A stretch of 22,459 nucleotides of DNA from the IMG/VR virus record IMGVR_UViG_3300043427_000948, positions 1-22,459 of that record; one strand, 5' to 3'. The position numbers were made by a program, and so were the translations under genes. The DNA comes from a virus. Below are positions 1 through 7,728 of this stretch, in pieces. The notes beneath the pieces are model-generated. The model ran no database searches, was not told the DNA's origin, and was given only the letters and a program-made list of their open reading frames with translations. Positions within the stretch are counted from its first letter, which is position 1. Each line of letters starts with the position of its first letter.

Positions 1-153
1 GGGCTGGATTCTACTTAGCTTGGTGTCCACTGTCCATTTTAACATCTGACTGCATAAGTAAATGCCCACTACTGCTAGTGCAGTTGCAGTTATTGCTCTT
101 AATAATTTTGGCCACAGTGTTGATGACTGAGCCTCCATTGGTAAGTTTTGCAT
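1..153 (-). CDS. Small membrane protein, 3' part beyond window
   Basis: This frame is open from an ATG at 153 to the window edge and gives 51 residues, beginning MQNLPMEAQ. The start is supported by a strong ribosome binding site, GAAAGGAG followed by AAAAGTT and then ATG. Residues of about 17-36 (LLRAITATALAVVGIYLC) form one hydrophobic segment, so the product is probably a small inner-membrane protein with a short N-terminal tail. A sigma70-like promoter lies about 46 bases upstream of the start. A 61-codon GTG frame at 11-196 overlaps it in another frame but has no comparable binding site, so I treat that one as spurious. The function is unknown. A holin, spanin or host-modifying protein are all possible, and nothing here separates them. 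Confidence 0.72.
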   Translation of the reverse strand, partial: MQNLPMEAQSSTLWPKLLRAITATALAVVGIYLCSQMLKWTVDTKLSRIQP

Positions 154-198
154 AACTTTTCTCCTTTCGGTGTATATAACGCCATAGTGGATTCACCT

Positions 199-227
199 AC
201 TATAGCTTATTTCTTGGAAAATATCAA
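199..227 (-). promoter_or_regulatory. Sigma70-type promoter for the gene at 1-153
   Basis: On the minus strand a TTGATA box (222-227) is separated by exactly 17 bases from a TATAGT box (199-204). Each box matches five of six positions of the bacterial sigma70 consensus. Transcription would start near 192, giving a leader of about 40 bases that contains the strong ribosome binding site of the membrane-protein gene. This marks a new transcription unit after the 576-residue gene. Confidence 0.6.
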
Positions 228-244
228 CGATTATGGCTTAATCG
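228..244 (-). other. Short hairpin after the 576-residue gene
   Basis: The minus strand reads CGATTA, five loop bases, then TAATCG. This is a perfect 6-bp stem directly after the TGA stop of the upstream gene and directly before the TTGATA box. It could be a weak terminator, but the bases that follow are not a clean U tract, or it could be a regulator site beside the promoter. Confidence 0.4.
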
Positions 245-1975
245 TCAGGTTGATGATAATCTAGATTTACTGAGTTCAACTGGATCAGACCTGGTGTCTA
301 GATACAGTCCTTTGGCTTGAAGAATGGCTAGGTTACGACCTTCGATGATGCCAGCCCTGATAGCTTCTCCTGTGACGTCTGAGGTGGTGGCTTGATTGAT
401 GATCTTGGCTATGCCCAGGTTGCTGTCATCATTGTGTACCTGATGCAGCCCAGTGGCAAAACTGATTACGCTACTAACTGATCCCTTGAGTTCAATGTTG
501 CCAGTGGTGGGATCGGCGATTTCAGCTAATTTTAAATTTAACTTTTCTTCTCGCAGCTTGCTGTACATATTGTTGAAAGCATTATTGCCACTGGCAATAT
601 CTGCTGCTAGTTGACTGTTGGTGGGATTGATAAATGGTGCTGCTGCTGCGTCAATGGCAGCGGCTGCTGATGCTTCTTGAGCAGGATCACCTACTGCACT
701 CTGTGCTGCTTGTATGGCATTGATTAATGCTTGTCCTTGTGCAGTGCCGGCTATGGTATTGTTCAAGGTCTGTATGGTAGCCATTCTGGTCAGGTACCCA
801 TCACCTGTTAGTGCACCCACCATGTTGGTCATCTGTGGATTACCAAATGTACCACTACCAGATCCCACATTGGTCAGTGCTGCCGCTGCAAAGGCAGTAA
901 ACGCAGCTGGCGTTAGTGCTTGTATAGCAGTGGTAGGACTATTACGTAATTGTTCCAGTGTTGACCCTACGTCATGAAAACTGGTAAAGTTATGATTGTA
1001 ACCAGTTAGATTGAATAGCTTGCCACCTAGATCTGACATTAATGGAATACCAATGGCTGCTGCCGCAGTGGCGCCTAACACATTGCGACTGGCCAGTGCG
1101 TCGCTGAATTTGCTGATAGCGAAACCTGTGGCTGCTGTTAACCCGGTAGCAGCCACAATGTCAGCAAACTTCTTGCTCGGCAATTCGTCCATGGCCTTGG
1201 TTAGACGTGCAGGATCTACTGCACCTGTCATTAGAGTTTCGTAACTGATGTCGTACTTTTCAAGATGGCCTAGCACATCAGTGCCTAGTCCTTGATTTAC
1301 CAAATTTGAAACTATACTGGTTGGATTAAACGCAGTTAATGTGTCTGTGACAGATCCATAAAAGGTTCCTAGATTGTTTTTCAATCCTGACACTACGTCG
1401 TTAAATCCTGCTCCAGCACTGCCCGATCCTTGTACTTGTGCCCATTGTTCAGGAGTCCAGCCTTCACTGGGCATGCCAGGAAACTGACTGGTCACACCTC
1501 CAGTTAATGCATCGCCCCAGGTTTTAACTGTGAACCCTAATTCACCTTCATTGATGTTGTAGCCTTTAAGTGCTTCTATGCTGCCCGATAAATTAAAAGC
1601 ATTGTCTATATAACCAGCGGCCGCACTGAATGTTTCAGTAAGACCTCGAGCACCATTGGCCATGAGATTGGTACCCTGCTGCACAATGCTACCGAAGAAG
1701 TTATTATTGTTGATGTTAACGCCCGGTGGCAGTGGTCCTACAAAATCGGGATTGGCCATGCCAGTCAGAAAGTTAGGAATTTGTGCTATGCTTTGACCAA
1801 TGGCTGTGGTAGCTACTCCTATGCCAGCACCTAGCACACCTTGAGCAGCACCGGCTACACCACCGGTTAATAGTCCGGTCACAGCACCGGCTACAAAAGG
1901 ATTAGCTTGTAGGCCAAATCCTTGTATGAGTCCACCGGCTGCAATGGCCAATAAAGGCGTACATAATTTACACAT
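245..1975 (-). CDS. Large Gly/Ala-rich protein with hydrophobic glycine-patterned segments
   Basis: This 576-residue protein opens with MCKLCTPLLAIAAGG and has a long hydrophobic, glycine-zipper-like N-terminal region (about residues 7-65, rich in GG, GAV and GLL patterns). A second Ala-rich hydrophobic stretch lies around residues 275-315 and another around 350-370. The Cys-Lys-Leu-Cys start is unusual, and I see no clear lipobox. The rest is low-complexity, Asn/Gly/Ala-rich and soluble-looking, with no enzyme motif I recognise. It directly follows the PAAR-peptidase tail-tip gene, eight bases from stop to start. A virion or tail-associated protein that inserts into the host envelope is the best inference, though it is unproven. 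The ribosome binding site is weak (AAGG about 14 bases from ATG). Confidence 0.72.
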   Translation of the reverse strand: MCKLCTPLLAIAAGGLIQGFGLQANPFVAGAVTGLLTGGVAGAAQGVLGAGIGVATTAIGQSIAQIPNFLTGMANPDFVGPLPPGVNINNNNFFGSIVQQGTNLMANGARGLTETFSAAAGYIDNAFNLSGSIEALKGYNINEGELGFTVKTWGDALTGGVTSQFPGMPSEGWTPEQWAQVQGSGSAGAGFNDVVSGLKNNLGTFYGSVTDTLTAFNPTSIVSNLVNQGLGTDVLGHLEKYDISYETLMTGAVDPARLTKAMDELPSKKFADIVAATGLTAATGFAISKFSDALASRNVLGATAAAAIGIPLMSDLGGKLFNLTGYNHNFTSFHDVGSTLEQLRNSPTTAIQALTPAAFTAFAAAALTNVGSGSGTFGNPQMTNMVGALTGDGYLTRMATIQTLNNTIAGTAQGQALINAIQAAQSAVGDPAQEASAAAAIDAAAAPFINPTNSQLAADIASGNNAFNNMYSKLREEKLNLKLAEIADPTTGNIELKGSVSSVISFATGLHQVHNDDSNLGIAKIINQATTSDVTGEAIRAGIIEGRNLAILQAKGLYLDTRSDPVELSKSRLSST

Positions 1976-1983
1976 TTAAATAT

Positions 1984-2943
1984 TTATGCCCTTAAATCAG
2001 CGGGTAGATTCTCTCCGCGAGCTCCTGCTACCTGTAGATTAGAGCCAGTATAAGAGTACATCACACGAGCAGCACCTTTTGGACCACGACCATTATAAGC
2101 TATGTGTACCCAGTTTCCTTCATAGATCAGCTGACTGTAGGCATAATTATTCAACATGTGTTTGAATATGGCCTTGTTGGCTTCTGCACTGCCAGCGGAA
2201 ATATCCACAGCACAACCTAGTCTGTGATCGCTGGCATTGCTGCTGCCTAAGGTTAGGTCATAGGCCACAGTTCTAAACCCACTGTTGATTTTGAACTTGT
2301 ACCCGTCGTCGGTTAATCTGTCTAAAATGTTCAAGCACAAAGCTATCCAGTTACACTCTATTTGTTCCTTGGTCAAGCCATCTTGTGCTACAATAGCCAT
2401 CTTGCTGTCTGCTAGTTTAAAATACTTGCTGACTTTGCAGCCTTCAGGTGGCACTGCCACTGGTGTAGGCGCAGATTGTCCCGGCACAGATCCTGGTGGT
2501 TCTTCATGATAGCCTGGCAAGCTAGCACTAACACTGCGCTCTTGTGATGCCAGTGATTCAATACCTTGTGTGGTGTTTTCAAATACCACACGCCCTTCAA
2601 CATTGATTGCACCCGGCGGTAATACCATGGATGGTATTTGATTCTGTGGTTGTATGTTAGGCAGTTGATTGCCAACTTGGACATCACAACTGCCAGATAC
2701 TGCTGGATCAAGACAGGCAGCTACATCACCTTGTCTGACCATTTTGCGTCCATTGACCAAGACCTGACAAGCACCGGTGGTCACAGGATTTGGAATTTTA
2801 TGACGTTTGCCTGCCAAGTGTGGTACAACAATATCGCCCACACGTACTGCCTGAGCGCCGTTGACTTGTACGTCACAACTGCCTATGCAGCAGGTGCCGC
2901 CTAGCCCAAATATATCACGTTTGGCTCTAACGGCACCGGGCAT
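1984..2943 (-). CDS. PAAR tail-spike tip fused to M15-type peptidase
   Basis: The protein has 319 residues in two parts. Residues 1-95 are a PAAR-like domain with paired repeats (GSCDVQVNG, VRVGDIV, then QVLVNG, VRQGDV, GSCDVQVG), as found in the sharp tip that caps the phage central spike. A Pro/Gln-rich linker of about 96-170 follows. Residues of about 171-300 match the M15 D-Ala-D-Ala peptidase or L-Ala-D-Glu endopeptidase family: SGFR at 221-224, probable zinc ligands His240 and Asp247 (SDHRLGCAVDI) and His280 (WVHI), with Glu275 as the likely catalytic acid. The expected role is to pierce the outer membrane and cut peptidoglycan stem peptides during injection. It ends eight bases before the hydrophobic 576-residue gene, so the two are probably made and used together. 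The fold assignment is strong, and placement at the tail tip is inferred from the PAAR family. Confidence 0.87.
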   Translation of the reverse strand: MPGAVRAKRDIFGLGGTCCIGSCDVQVNGAQAVRVGDIVVPHLAGKRHKIPNPVTTGACQVLVNGRKMVRQGDVAACLDPAVSGSCDVQVGNQLPNIQPQNQIPSMVLPPGAINVEGRVVFENTTQGIESLASQERSVSASLPGYHEEPPGSVPGQSAPTPVAVPPEGCKVSKYFKLADSKMAIVAQDGLTKEQIECNWIALCLNILDRLTDDGYKFKINSGFRTVAYDLTLGSSNASDHRLGCAVDISAGSAEANKAIFKHMLNNYAYSQLIYEGNWVHIAYNGRGPKGAARVMYSYTGSNLQVAGARGENLPADLRA

Positions 2944-2945
2944 GT

Positions 2946-3233
2946 TTACTCAGCATTAACCACTGTAACATAGTGCTCGCGCATTTTTTCATGAGTGCGA
3001 CACACTGTGATCACGTGTTGATCTCTGTACAGTAAATTTTCTAGGTCAGCATCCAGACCAAACATGGCCTGTAATAAACCAATACCGTCAGGACTGGTTA
3101 CCACAATACATGGGCGACGCAGTTCATAGTGACCTCCCTCGGCGTTGACTAATTCACCAACAACCTCGTCGCCACTGATTAATTTTAGATTGATAATATC
3201 GCCTGGGGCATATTTGAGTTTTTCTACTAGCAT
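2946..3233 (-). CDS. Small Sm-like phage protein, function unknown
   Basis: This 95-residue protein is tightly coupled to glutaredoxin upstream (start one base after that gene's stop) and to the PAAR gene downstream. Residues 11-31 (GDIINLKLISGDEVVGELV) look like the first strands of an Sm or Hfq-like barrel, where a hydrophobic beta strand is followed by SGDEVVGEL. The remainder predicts more strands (IVVTSPDG, DQHVITVCRT). Proteins of this type are common small genes in T4-like phages and have no established role. RNA binding is only a possibility suggested by the fold resemblance. It is certain as a gene and tentative as a family. Confidence 0.72.
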   Translation of the reverse strand: MLVEKLKYAPGDIINLKLISGDEVVGELVNAEGGHYELRRPCIVVTSPDGIGLLQAMFGLDADLENLLYRDQHVITVCRTHEKMREHYVTVVNAE

Positions 3234-3234
3234 G

Positions 3235-3480
3235 TTATACCTTGAATTTCGCTAATTCTACATCGCTGAGTTGACTGAGTCCATGATACCCATTTTCAAC
3301 TAACAGCTTGCCATCTCGATAGATTTGTGGCACAGTTCTATGGCCTTGGCTCATGATGAATTCACGAGCAGCAGGGTCTAGGTCTACACGCACTTCTTCA
3401 TAGGCAATATTTTTCAATTTCAGTAAATTTTTCGCACGATCGCAAAATGGGCAATCTGCTTTGCTGTACACTGTTAACAT
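3235..3480 (-). CDS. Glutaredoxin
   Basis: This is an 81-residue single-domain glutaredoxin. The redox motif CPFC sits at residues 10-13 in the usual place after the first strand (LTVYSKADCPFC). The cis-proline signature TVP is at about 49-51 and the NGYHGLSQL segment lies where the family binds glutathione. It would pass electrons to the C-terminal cysteine pair of the phage ribonucleotide reductase large subunit and so keep dNTP synthesis running. The ATG overlaps the TAA of the 54-residue gene (TAATG), and the reductase genes lie just upstream, so this is one co-transcribed nucleotide-supply operon. The length is normal for phage glutaredoxins. Confidence 0.95.
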   Translation of the reverse strand: MLTVYSKADCPFCDRAKNLLKLKNIAYEEVRVDLDPAAREFIMSQGHRTVPQIYRDGKLLVENGYHGLSQLSDVELAKFKV

Positions 3481-3644
3481 TAGGCTTTCTCCACTTCTAC
3501 AACTATTCCAGACCCTACTAACTCATCAGCTACACCGCTCAAGGCTTCTAGCAATTCAGCTGTGGCAAGTTGCGGGTCTTTGGCACCATCTTTGATCAAG
3601 GTGCTTAATTTGATTACTATAATTTCTTCATATATCTTGGCCAT
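3480..3644 (-). CDS. 54-residue protein between nrdB and glutaredoxin
   Basis: This small gene fills the gap between nrdB and glutaredoxin. It starts at an ATG at 3644 with AAGGAA six bases upstream (the site overlaps the nrdB stop) and ends in a TAA that shares bases with the glutaredoxin ATG. The product begins MAKIYEEIIVIKLSTLIKDG, then runs DPQLATAELLEALSGVADELVG and ends VVEVEKA. It is acidic, with two probable helices and a C-terminal strand, and no motif I recognise. Tight coupling on both sides is the main evidence that it is translated. Its place within the reductase operon suggests an accessory role in nucleotide metabolism, but that is only context. Confidence 0.8.
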   Translation of the reverse strand: MAKIYEEIIVIKLSTLIKDGAKDPQLATAELLEALSGVADELVGSGIVVEVEKA

Positions 3645-3653
3645 ATCAGTTCC

Positions 3654-4757
3654 TTAAATATCAGGTAGTAACTCACGTTCTACCGTGTCTGACATCACCC
3701 CAATAACATAATTTGTTGACTCTGATTCCTGTAAAGCAGTTTGCTTTTTGTTGATGTTAACATGTTTGTTAAACCAGGGAATCGGCGTAGTTTTAGGATG
3801 GTCTTCAGTATATTTAATGCCAATTTCCTTGAGTCTTGTAAAAGCTGTGTAGTCAACAAAGTCTTTGAGTATTTGACTGTTCAGACCAATTACTACACCT
3901 CGCTTGAACAAATAGTCAGCCCAGGCCTTTTCTTCTGCTATGACTTCCATGTACATGGCATAAACCTCGGCGCGACAGTCTTGTGCGGCTTGAGCAAAAC
4001 GTGGATCATCACGCACTACTTGGTTGATAATATAAGCAGTCCATTCAGCATGTAAGATTTCATCTTGCAGAATTAGTGCAATGATATTACCATTACCAAT
4101 GAATATACGATTCTCTACCATGGCCAAACTGGTAGCAAACGACACCATAAAACGAAAAGCCTCTAGTGCGTAACTGGCATTTAGTGCCATCCAAATGGCT
4201 CGAACATGGTCTTTTTCGTTGACTAATTCTGGACTAATTTCTTTTAAACTATTTAGACGATGCAGTTCATCATAGTATCTACCCACACTGGCCGCCATGT
4301 CCACTATTTCTTGAGTGTCATGGATTTTGTTAAATTCTTCTTTAGGCACACCATAGATGTTTCTAATGATGTGGCTATAGCTTTTGCTGTGAATGGCTGT
4401 TTCGAAAAAGCTCCAGTTACTGACCAAGGCTTCAACTTCGGGAACTGAAATCACAGGTCCAAATACCTGTGCTGGTGCTCGGCCTTGAATACTGTCCAAG
4501 GCAGTTTGACGCAGTAAGTTGCTGGTAAAGATGTGCTTGACTGCGTCAGTGGCCTCTTTGAAATCAATCTTGTCTTTGGTTAATGTAATTTCTTCTGGAA
4601 CCCAGAAAAAGCCACGAGCAGTTTCTTCATACCGGGCAATTTTAGGATATTTTACTTCCTCAAACCGCTGCACTGTAACTGGACCTTCTGGGTCCAGAAA
4701 CATATGACGTTGCAGATAATTGGTACGTTTACTTAGGTTATATTGTGCTATACTCAT
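3654..4757 (-). CDS. nrdB: Class I ribonucleotide reductase small subunit
   Basis: This 367-residue beta subunit builds the radical used by NrdA to reduce ribonucleotides. Visible metal ligands are Asp88 (ALDSIQGR), Glu119, His123, Glu199 (ALEAFRF), Glu233 and His236 (DEILH). The radical tyrosine is Tyr127 in HSKSYSHIIRN. The C-terminal tail ends with the NYVIGV...LLPDI segment that docks onto NrdA. One oddity is that the first ligand pair reads E-T-A-I-H, one residue longer than the E-x-x-H of the E. coli and T4 enzymes, although the flanking distances (Asp88 to Glu119, His123 to Tyr127) are normal. The start overlaps the nrdA stop (ATGA), so the subunits are translationally coupled. The family is certain. 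Confidence 0.97.
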   Translation of the reverse strand: MSIAQYNLSKRTNYLQRHMFLDPEGPVTVQRFEEVKYPKIARYEETARGFFWVPEEITLTKDKIDFKEATDAVKHIFTSNLLRQTALDSIQGRAPAQVFGPVISVPEVEALVSNWSFFETAIHSKSYSHIIRNIYGVPKEEFNKIHDTQEIVDMAASVGRYYDELHRLNSLKEISPELVNEKDHVRAIWMALNASYALEAFRFMVSFATSLAMVENRIFIGNGNIIALILQDEILHAEWTAYIINQVVRDDPRFAQAAQDCRAEVYAMYMEVIAEEKAWADYLFKRGVVIGLNSQILKDFVDYTAFTRLKEIGIKYTEDHPKTTPIPWFNKHVNINKKQTALQESESTNYVIGVMSDTVERELLPDI

Positions 4758-7090
4758 AAAACACAGGCCTCGCAGGCCTCCTCCTCTGTAGGTGTGTCCA
4801 TGGTTACCAATTGATGAACTGGTGCCATGGTAGTAGTGGTCAGTGCACTCTTGGCACCCACTTTATTAATCAAGCTATAATAGATTGTTTTCAAACCCCA
4901 ACGATGTGCTCGCATGAGATTGCCTGCAATCACAGTGGCTGGTACTTTGTTATTTGCGTAATAGGCCGGATTGTAAAAGGTATTAGTACTCAAACTTTGA
5001 TCCACATAGGCTGCAATCACTGCTGCTGTTTTAAGATAGTCCACGCAGTCGGCTTGGTCCCACATAAGTTGATAACGTGTTTTCAATCTACGATACTCAG
5101 GTACTACTTGTACAAATGATCCTGCCTTTGATTCTTTCACTGAAATCAACTCCATGGGCATTTCAATGCCATTGGTAGAGTTTAACACAACTGAACTAGA
5201 TTCAACAGGGGCAACGGCCATCAAAGTTGCATTGCGTATGCCCGATCGTTTCATTCTAGTTCTCAATGGTTCCCAGTCAAGACTTGGACCGAAGTCTGTG
5301 AGCTCATTAACTGCCCGGGCGCGACGTTCCCAAGGGAATATGCCCCTACCGTAATAGGTCTGCGCCGACTTACTGCAAGCACCGCGCTCTTCAGCCAATT
5401 CTACACTCGTTTCGGTTAGGTAATAGGCCTGATGCTCCATCCAACGCTTTACTTCTGCTAAAGCTGTTGGTTCGCCGTACTTGAGGCTCCGACGAGCATG
5501 CCAATATGCTAGGTTAGTGATGCCCACCCCAAGCGGTTCAAAGTCCTGATTAGCCAGTTCGCTTTGAATGCTTAGGAAGTCTTGATAGTTTAATAAATTG
5601 CTTAGGCTGCGTACTAGCACTCGGCAAGCACGACGCATGTCTTGTGGATTTCTAAACGCTCCCCAGTTTATACTGCCAAGAGTACAAAGAGCGATTCTTC
5701 CCTCAGCATCTTCAATCCTCTGGAAAGGTCGCGTGGGTAATAATATCTCTTGGCAAAGATTTGATTGATATACTGGATCAAGCTCTGTGTCAAACGGACC
5801 TTGACGCTGAACGTTGTCAATGAACACAAGGTAGATGCGACCAGTGTCAGTGCGTTCCTTAAGTATGCCATTCTTAAAGATCTCGTCCGCTGGTAGTACC
5901 TTTTTCTTTTTTGTCGCATCGTGCTCATATTTTGCATATAACCTTTCGAATTCCTCAGTGTTTCTATAAAAGGCTTCGTATAGGTCAGGCACTTCATGTG
6001 GATCAAATAAGGTAATGTTTTCACCATTCTTAAATCTACGCCAAAACATGGCATTGATCACCACTGAGTAATCCATTTGTCTAACACGAGTTTCTTCTGT
6101 GCCTTGATTGTTTTTCAACACAATAAGGTCTTCAAACTGTGCATGCCAGATAGGAAATGTTACTGTACACGATGCATTACGTATGCCACCTTGACTGCAA
6201 CTGCGTAGATCCGAGAACCATTTCTTCATAAATGGTACCAGACCTGTGTGCTTGATTTCACCATTGCGAATAGGAGCACCGAGTGGTCTAATACGACCAA
6301 TCTCCAGGCCAATGCCAGCACGTTTACTGGCATACTTGGCCATCATTTCACCAGCAGCGAATATGCTATCAAGGGTATCATCACTACTGATAAGAACGCA
6401 ACTACTGAACTGTTTAGTAGTAGTGCCAAGCCCAGCAAGCACAGGGGTGGCAAGAGTGAAATGACCATCTGAAGCGCACTCATAGTAGTCCTTTACATAC
6501 TTTAATCTCCGATCTCGTGGTTCAGCATGAAATGCTGTAGCGGCTGCAACAGCATAGCGAACTTGTGGTGTTTCGTATACTTGCCCAGTGGCACGATTTT
6601 GTACTAGATATTTCTCACATAACTGTGCAATAGCAGCGAATGTATAATTTTCATCTTTGGCATGATCAATAAACAGATCAATGATATTCCATTCATCCTG
6701 GGTATACCACTCTAGCAATTCCGGGGTATACATTCCGGCATCTACGTTCTTCTTTACAATTTCGTAAAGTCGTGGTGGATCATAGTCGCCATATACTTCC
6801 TTACGCAACATGCTCAAACGTTGACGACCAGCCACCAGTTGATAATTAACATTGTTTATTTCTGGATTTTCAGTTTCATCAATTAGGCCAACCATGGCCT
6901 GCAACAACAGTGCATCTATGGTACTAGTGGTCATGCCGTCATGAAATTCCAGCTGCGCTTTGATTTCAATCATGCTTGGGCTAACACCGTCGATTCCCTT
7001 GCAGGCATTGCTTACCTGTCTTTGTATTTTGCTAATGTCTAGAGGTACACGTACCCCATTGCGTTTAATCACATAAATTTCATGAGTCAC
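4754..7090 (-). CDS. nrdA: Class I ribonucleotide reductase large subunit
   Basis: This 778-residue alpha subunit reduces nucleoside diphosphates. An intact ATP-cone regulatory domain fills about residues 1-95 (VIKRNGVRVPLD), so allosteric activity control is probably retained. The catalytic set is present: Cys231 (SSCVLISS), Asn444, Cys446 and Glu448 (SNLCQEI), Cys469 (ALCTLGS), and the radical-relay pair Tyr737-Tyr738 (TIYYSL). The flexible C-terminal cysteine pair Cys773 and Cys776 (ACEACVL) takes electrons from the glutaredoxin encoded three genes later. The start is GTG with AAGGAA five bases upstream. The stop overlaps nrdB. The length is typical of complete class Ia proteins, with no intein or intron. 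Confidence 0.97.
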   Translation of the reverse strand: MTHEIYVIKRNGVRVPLDISKIQRQVSNACKGIDGVSPSMIEIKAQLEFHDGMTTSTIDALLLQAMVGLIDETENPEINNVNYQLVAGRQRLSMLRKEVYGDYDPPRLYEIVKKNVDAGMYTPELLEWYTQDEWNIIDLFIDHAKDENYTFAAIAQLCEKYLVQNRATGQVYETPQVRYAVAAATAFHAEPRDRRLKYVKDYYECASDGHFTLATPVLAGLGTTTKQFSSCVLISSDDTLDSIFAAGEMMAKYASKRAGIGLEIGRIRPLGAPIRNGEIKHTGLVPFMKKWFSDLRSCSQGGIRNASCTVTFPIWHAQFEDLIVLKNNQGTEETRVRQMDYSVVINAMFWRRFKNGENITLFDPHEVPDLYEAFYRNTEEFERLYAKYEHDATKKKKVLPADEIFKNGILKERTDTGRIYLVFIDNVQRQGPFDTELDPVYQSNLCQEILLPTRPFQRIEDAEGRIALCTLGSINWGAFRNPQDMRRACRVLVRSLSNLLNYQDFLSIQSELANQDFEPLGVGITNLAYWHARRSLKYGEPTALAEVKRWMEHQAYYLTETSVELAEERGACSKSAQTYYGRGIFPWERRARAVNELTDFGPSLDWEPLRTRMKRSGIRNATLMAVAPVESSSVVLNSTNGIEMPMELISVKESKAGSFVQVVPEYRRLKTRYQLMWDQADCVDYLKTAAVIAAYVDQSLSTNTFYNPAYYANNKVPATVIAGNLMRAHRWGLKTIYYSLINKVGAKSALTTTTMAPVHQLVTMDTPTEEEACEACVL

Positions 7091-7105
7091 TTCGATTCCT
7101 TAGGT

Positions 7106-7561
7106 TCAATAAAGGTCAAGCTTCAAATCCTTGACGGTATATCTGTGCTTTAGTTTATATTTTTCGTCGACGAGAATTTTATTTACGACAGCATTGAACT
7201 GGAAATTAAGTATATATTTTCCCTGGTTTACCCAAACGGTGTTTAGGATATCATGCTGATCAGTGTCTTTATATATTCTGATTTCTAAATTATCTATACT
7301 GTTATTCCAATGGTCGCAGAGATACAGAGTATACAGCATTCCTAGAGCTTTTGCAAGATCACAATAGTAGTTTTCATGCACCAAAGTCCAGGGTTCTGGC
7401 CAATCTTCTACCAGGTCTGCACACAAATAATGCGTTACATATGGAGCATAACTCCATAACTGTACAGTTTGTTGAATAGCTGACTCCACGGGTAGTTGGC
7501 CGATTTCGCGGCGGAAGCTACGCCACTCGCGAAGTCTTTCTTCGGGTCTAAGATTCCACAT
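7106..7561 (-). CDS. Conserved-type phage protein upstream of nrdA, function unknown
   Basis: This 151-residue protein starts MWNLRPEERLREWRSFR and is rich in aromatic residues (Trp, Tyr). Residues of about 30-80 look helical (QQTVQLWSYAPYVTHYLC, then DWPEPWTLVHENYYCDLAKALGMLY). The C-terminal third is strand-like and basic (YILNFQF, YKLKHRYTVKDLKL). I recognise no catalytic motif. It lies between the tailspike satellite gene and nrdA, with 15 bases to the nrdA GTG, so it may be expressed with the reductase operon. No clear ribosome binding site precedes its ATG. It is likely a real gene of unknown role. Confidence 0.75.
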   Translation of the reverse strand: MWNLRPEERLREWRSFRREIGQLPVESAIQQTVQLWSYAPYVTHYLCADLVEDWPEPWTLVHENYYCDLAKALGMLYTLYLCDHWNNSIDNLEIRIYKDTDQHDILNTVWVNQGKYILNFQFNAVVNKILVDEKYKLKHRYTVKDLKLDLY

Positions 7562-7572
7562 ATGGTTGAGTT

Positions 7573-7728
7573 TTAAGTTGCTGGATTAGTAGTGGTAGTT
7601 GTAGTTATGACGTCATGTCCCACAATAACATTACCAGTTAATGGGTAACAATCGTTGCTGAAAAATACCTGCATGTTGCCGGTAAATGGAGTGCCATTGG
7701 CATAGAAAAATGTAGGTCCTGTTATCAT
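7573..7728 (-). CDS. 51-residue tailspike-satellite protein
   Basis: This frame starts at an ATG that overlaps the tailspike stop (TAATG at 7728). It has GGAGG nine bases upstream inside the last tailspike codons, and it ends with TAA at 7573. The product begins MITGPTFFYANGTPF and ends VITTTTTTNPAT. The FYANGTP stretch resembles LFAANGTP in the tailspike (residues 581-588), and the terminal run of six threonines resembles the tailspike Thr tract. It may be a small structural partner of the spike or the remnant of a longer, recombined fibre end. Coupling and the strong binding site argue that it is translated. Confidence 0.72.
   Translation of the reverse strand: MITGPTFFYANGTPFTGNMQVFFSNDCYPLTGNVIVGHDVITTTTTTNPAT

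Noticed and set aside
11-196. 61-codon GTG-started frame on the minus strand
   Set aside because: It lacks a good ribosome binding site and overlaps the frame at 1-153, which has an ATG with GAAAGGAG, a membrane segment and stays open to the edge.
1981-1988. CATAAATA late-promoter-like box before the 576-residue gene
   Set aside because: The start site would fall on the ATG and the box sits next to a stop codon in an AT-rich junction. One mismatch in such sequence is weak evidence.
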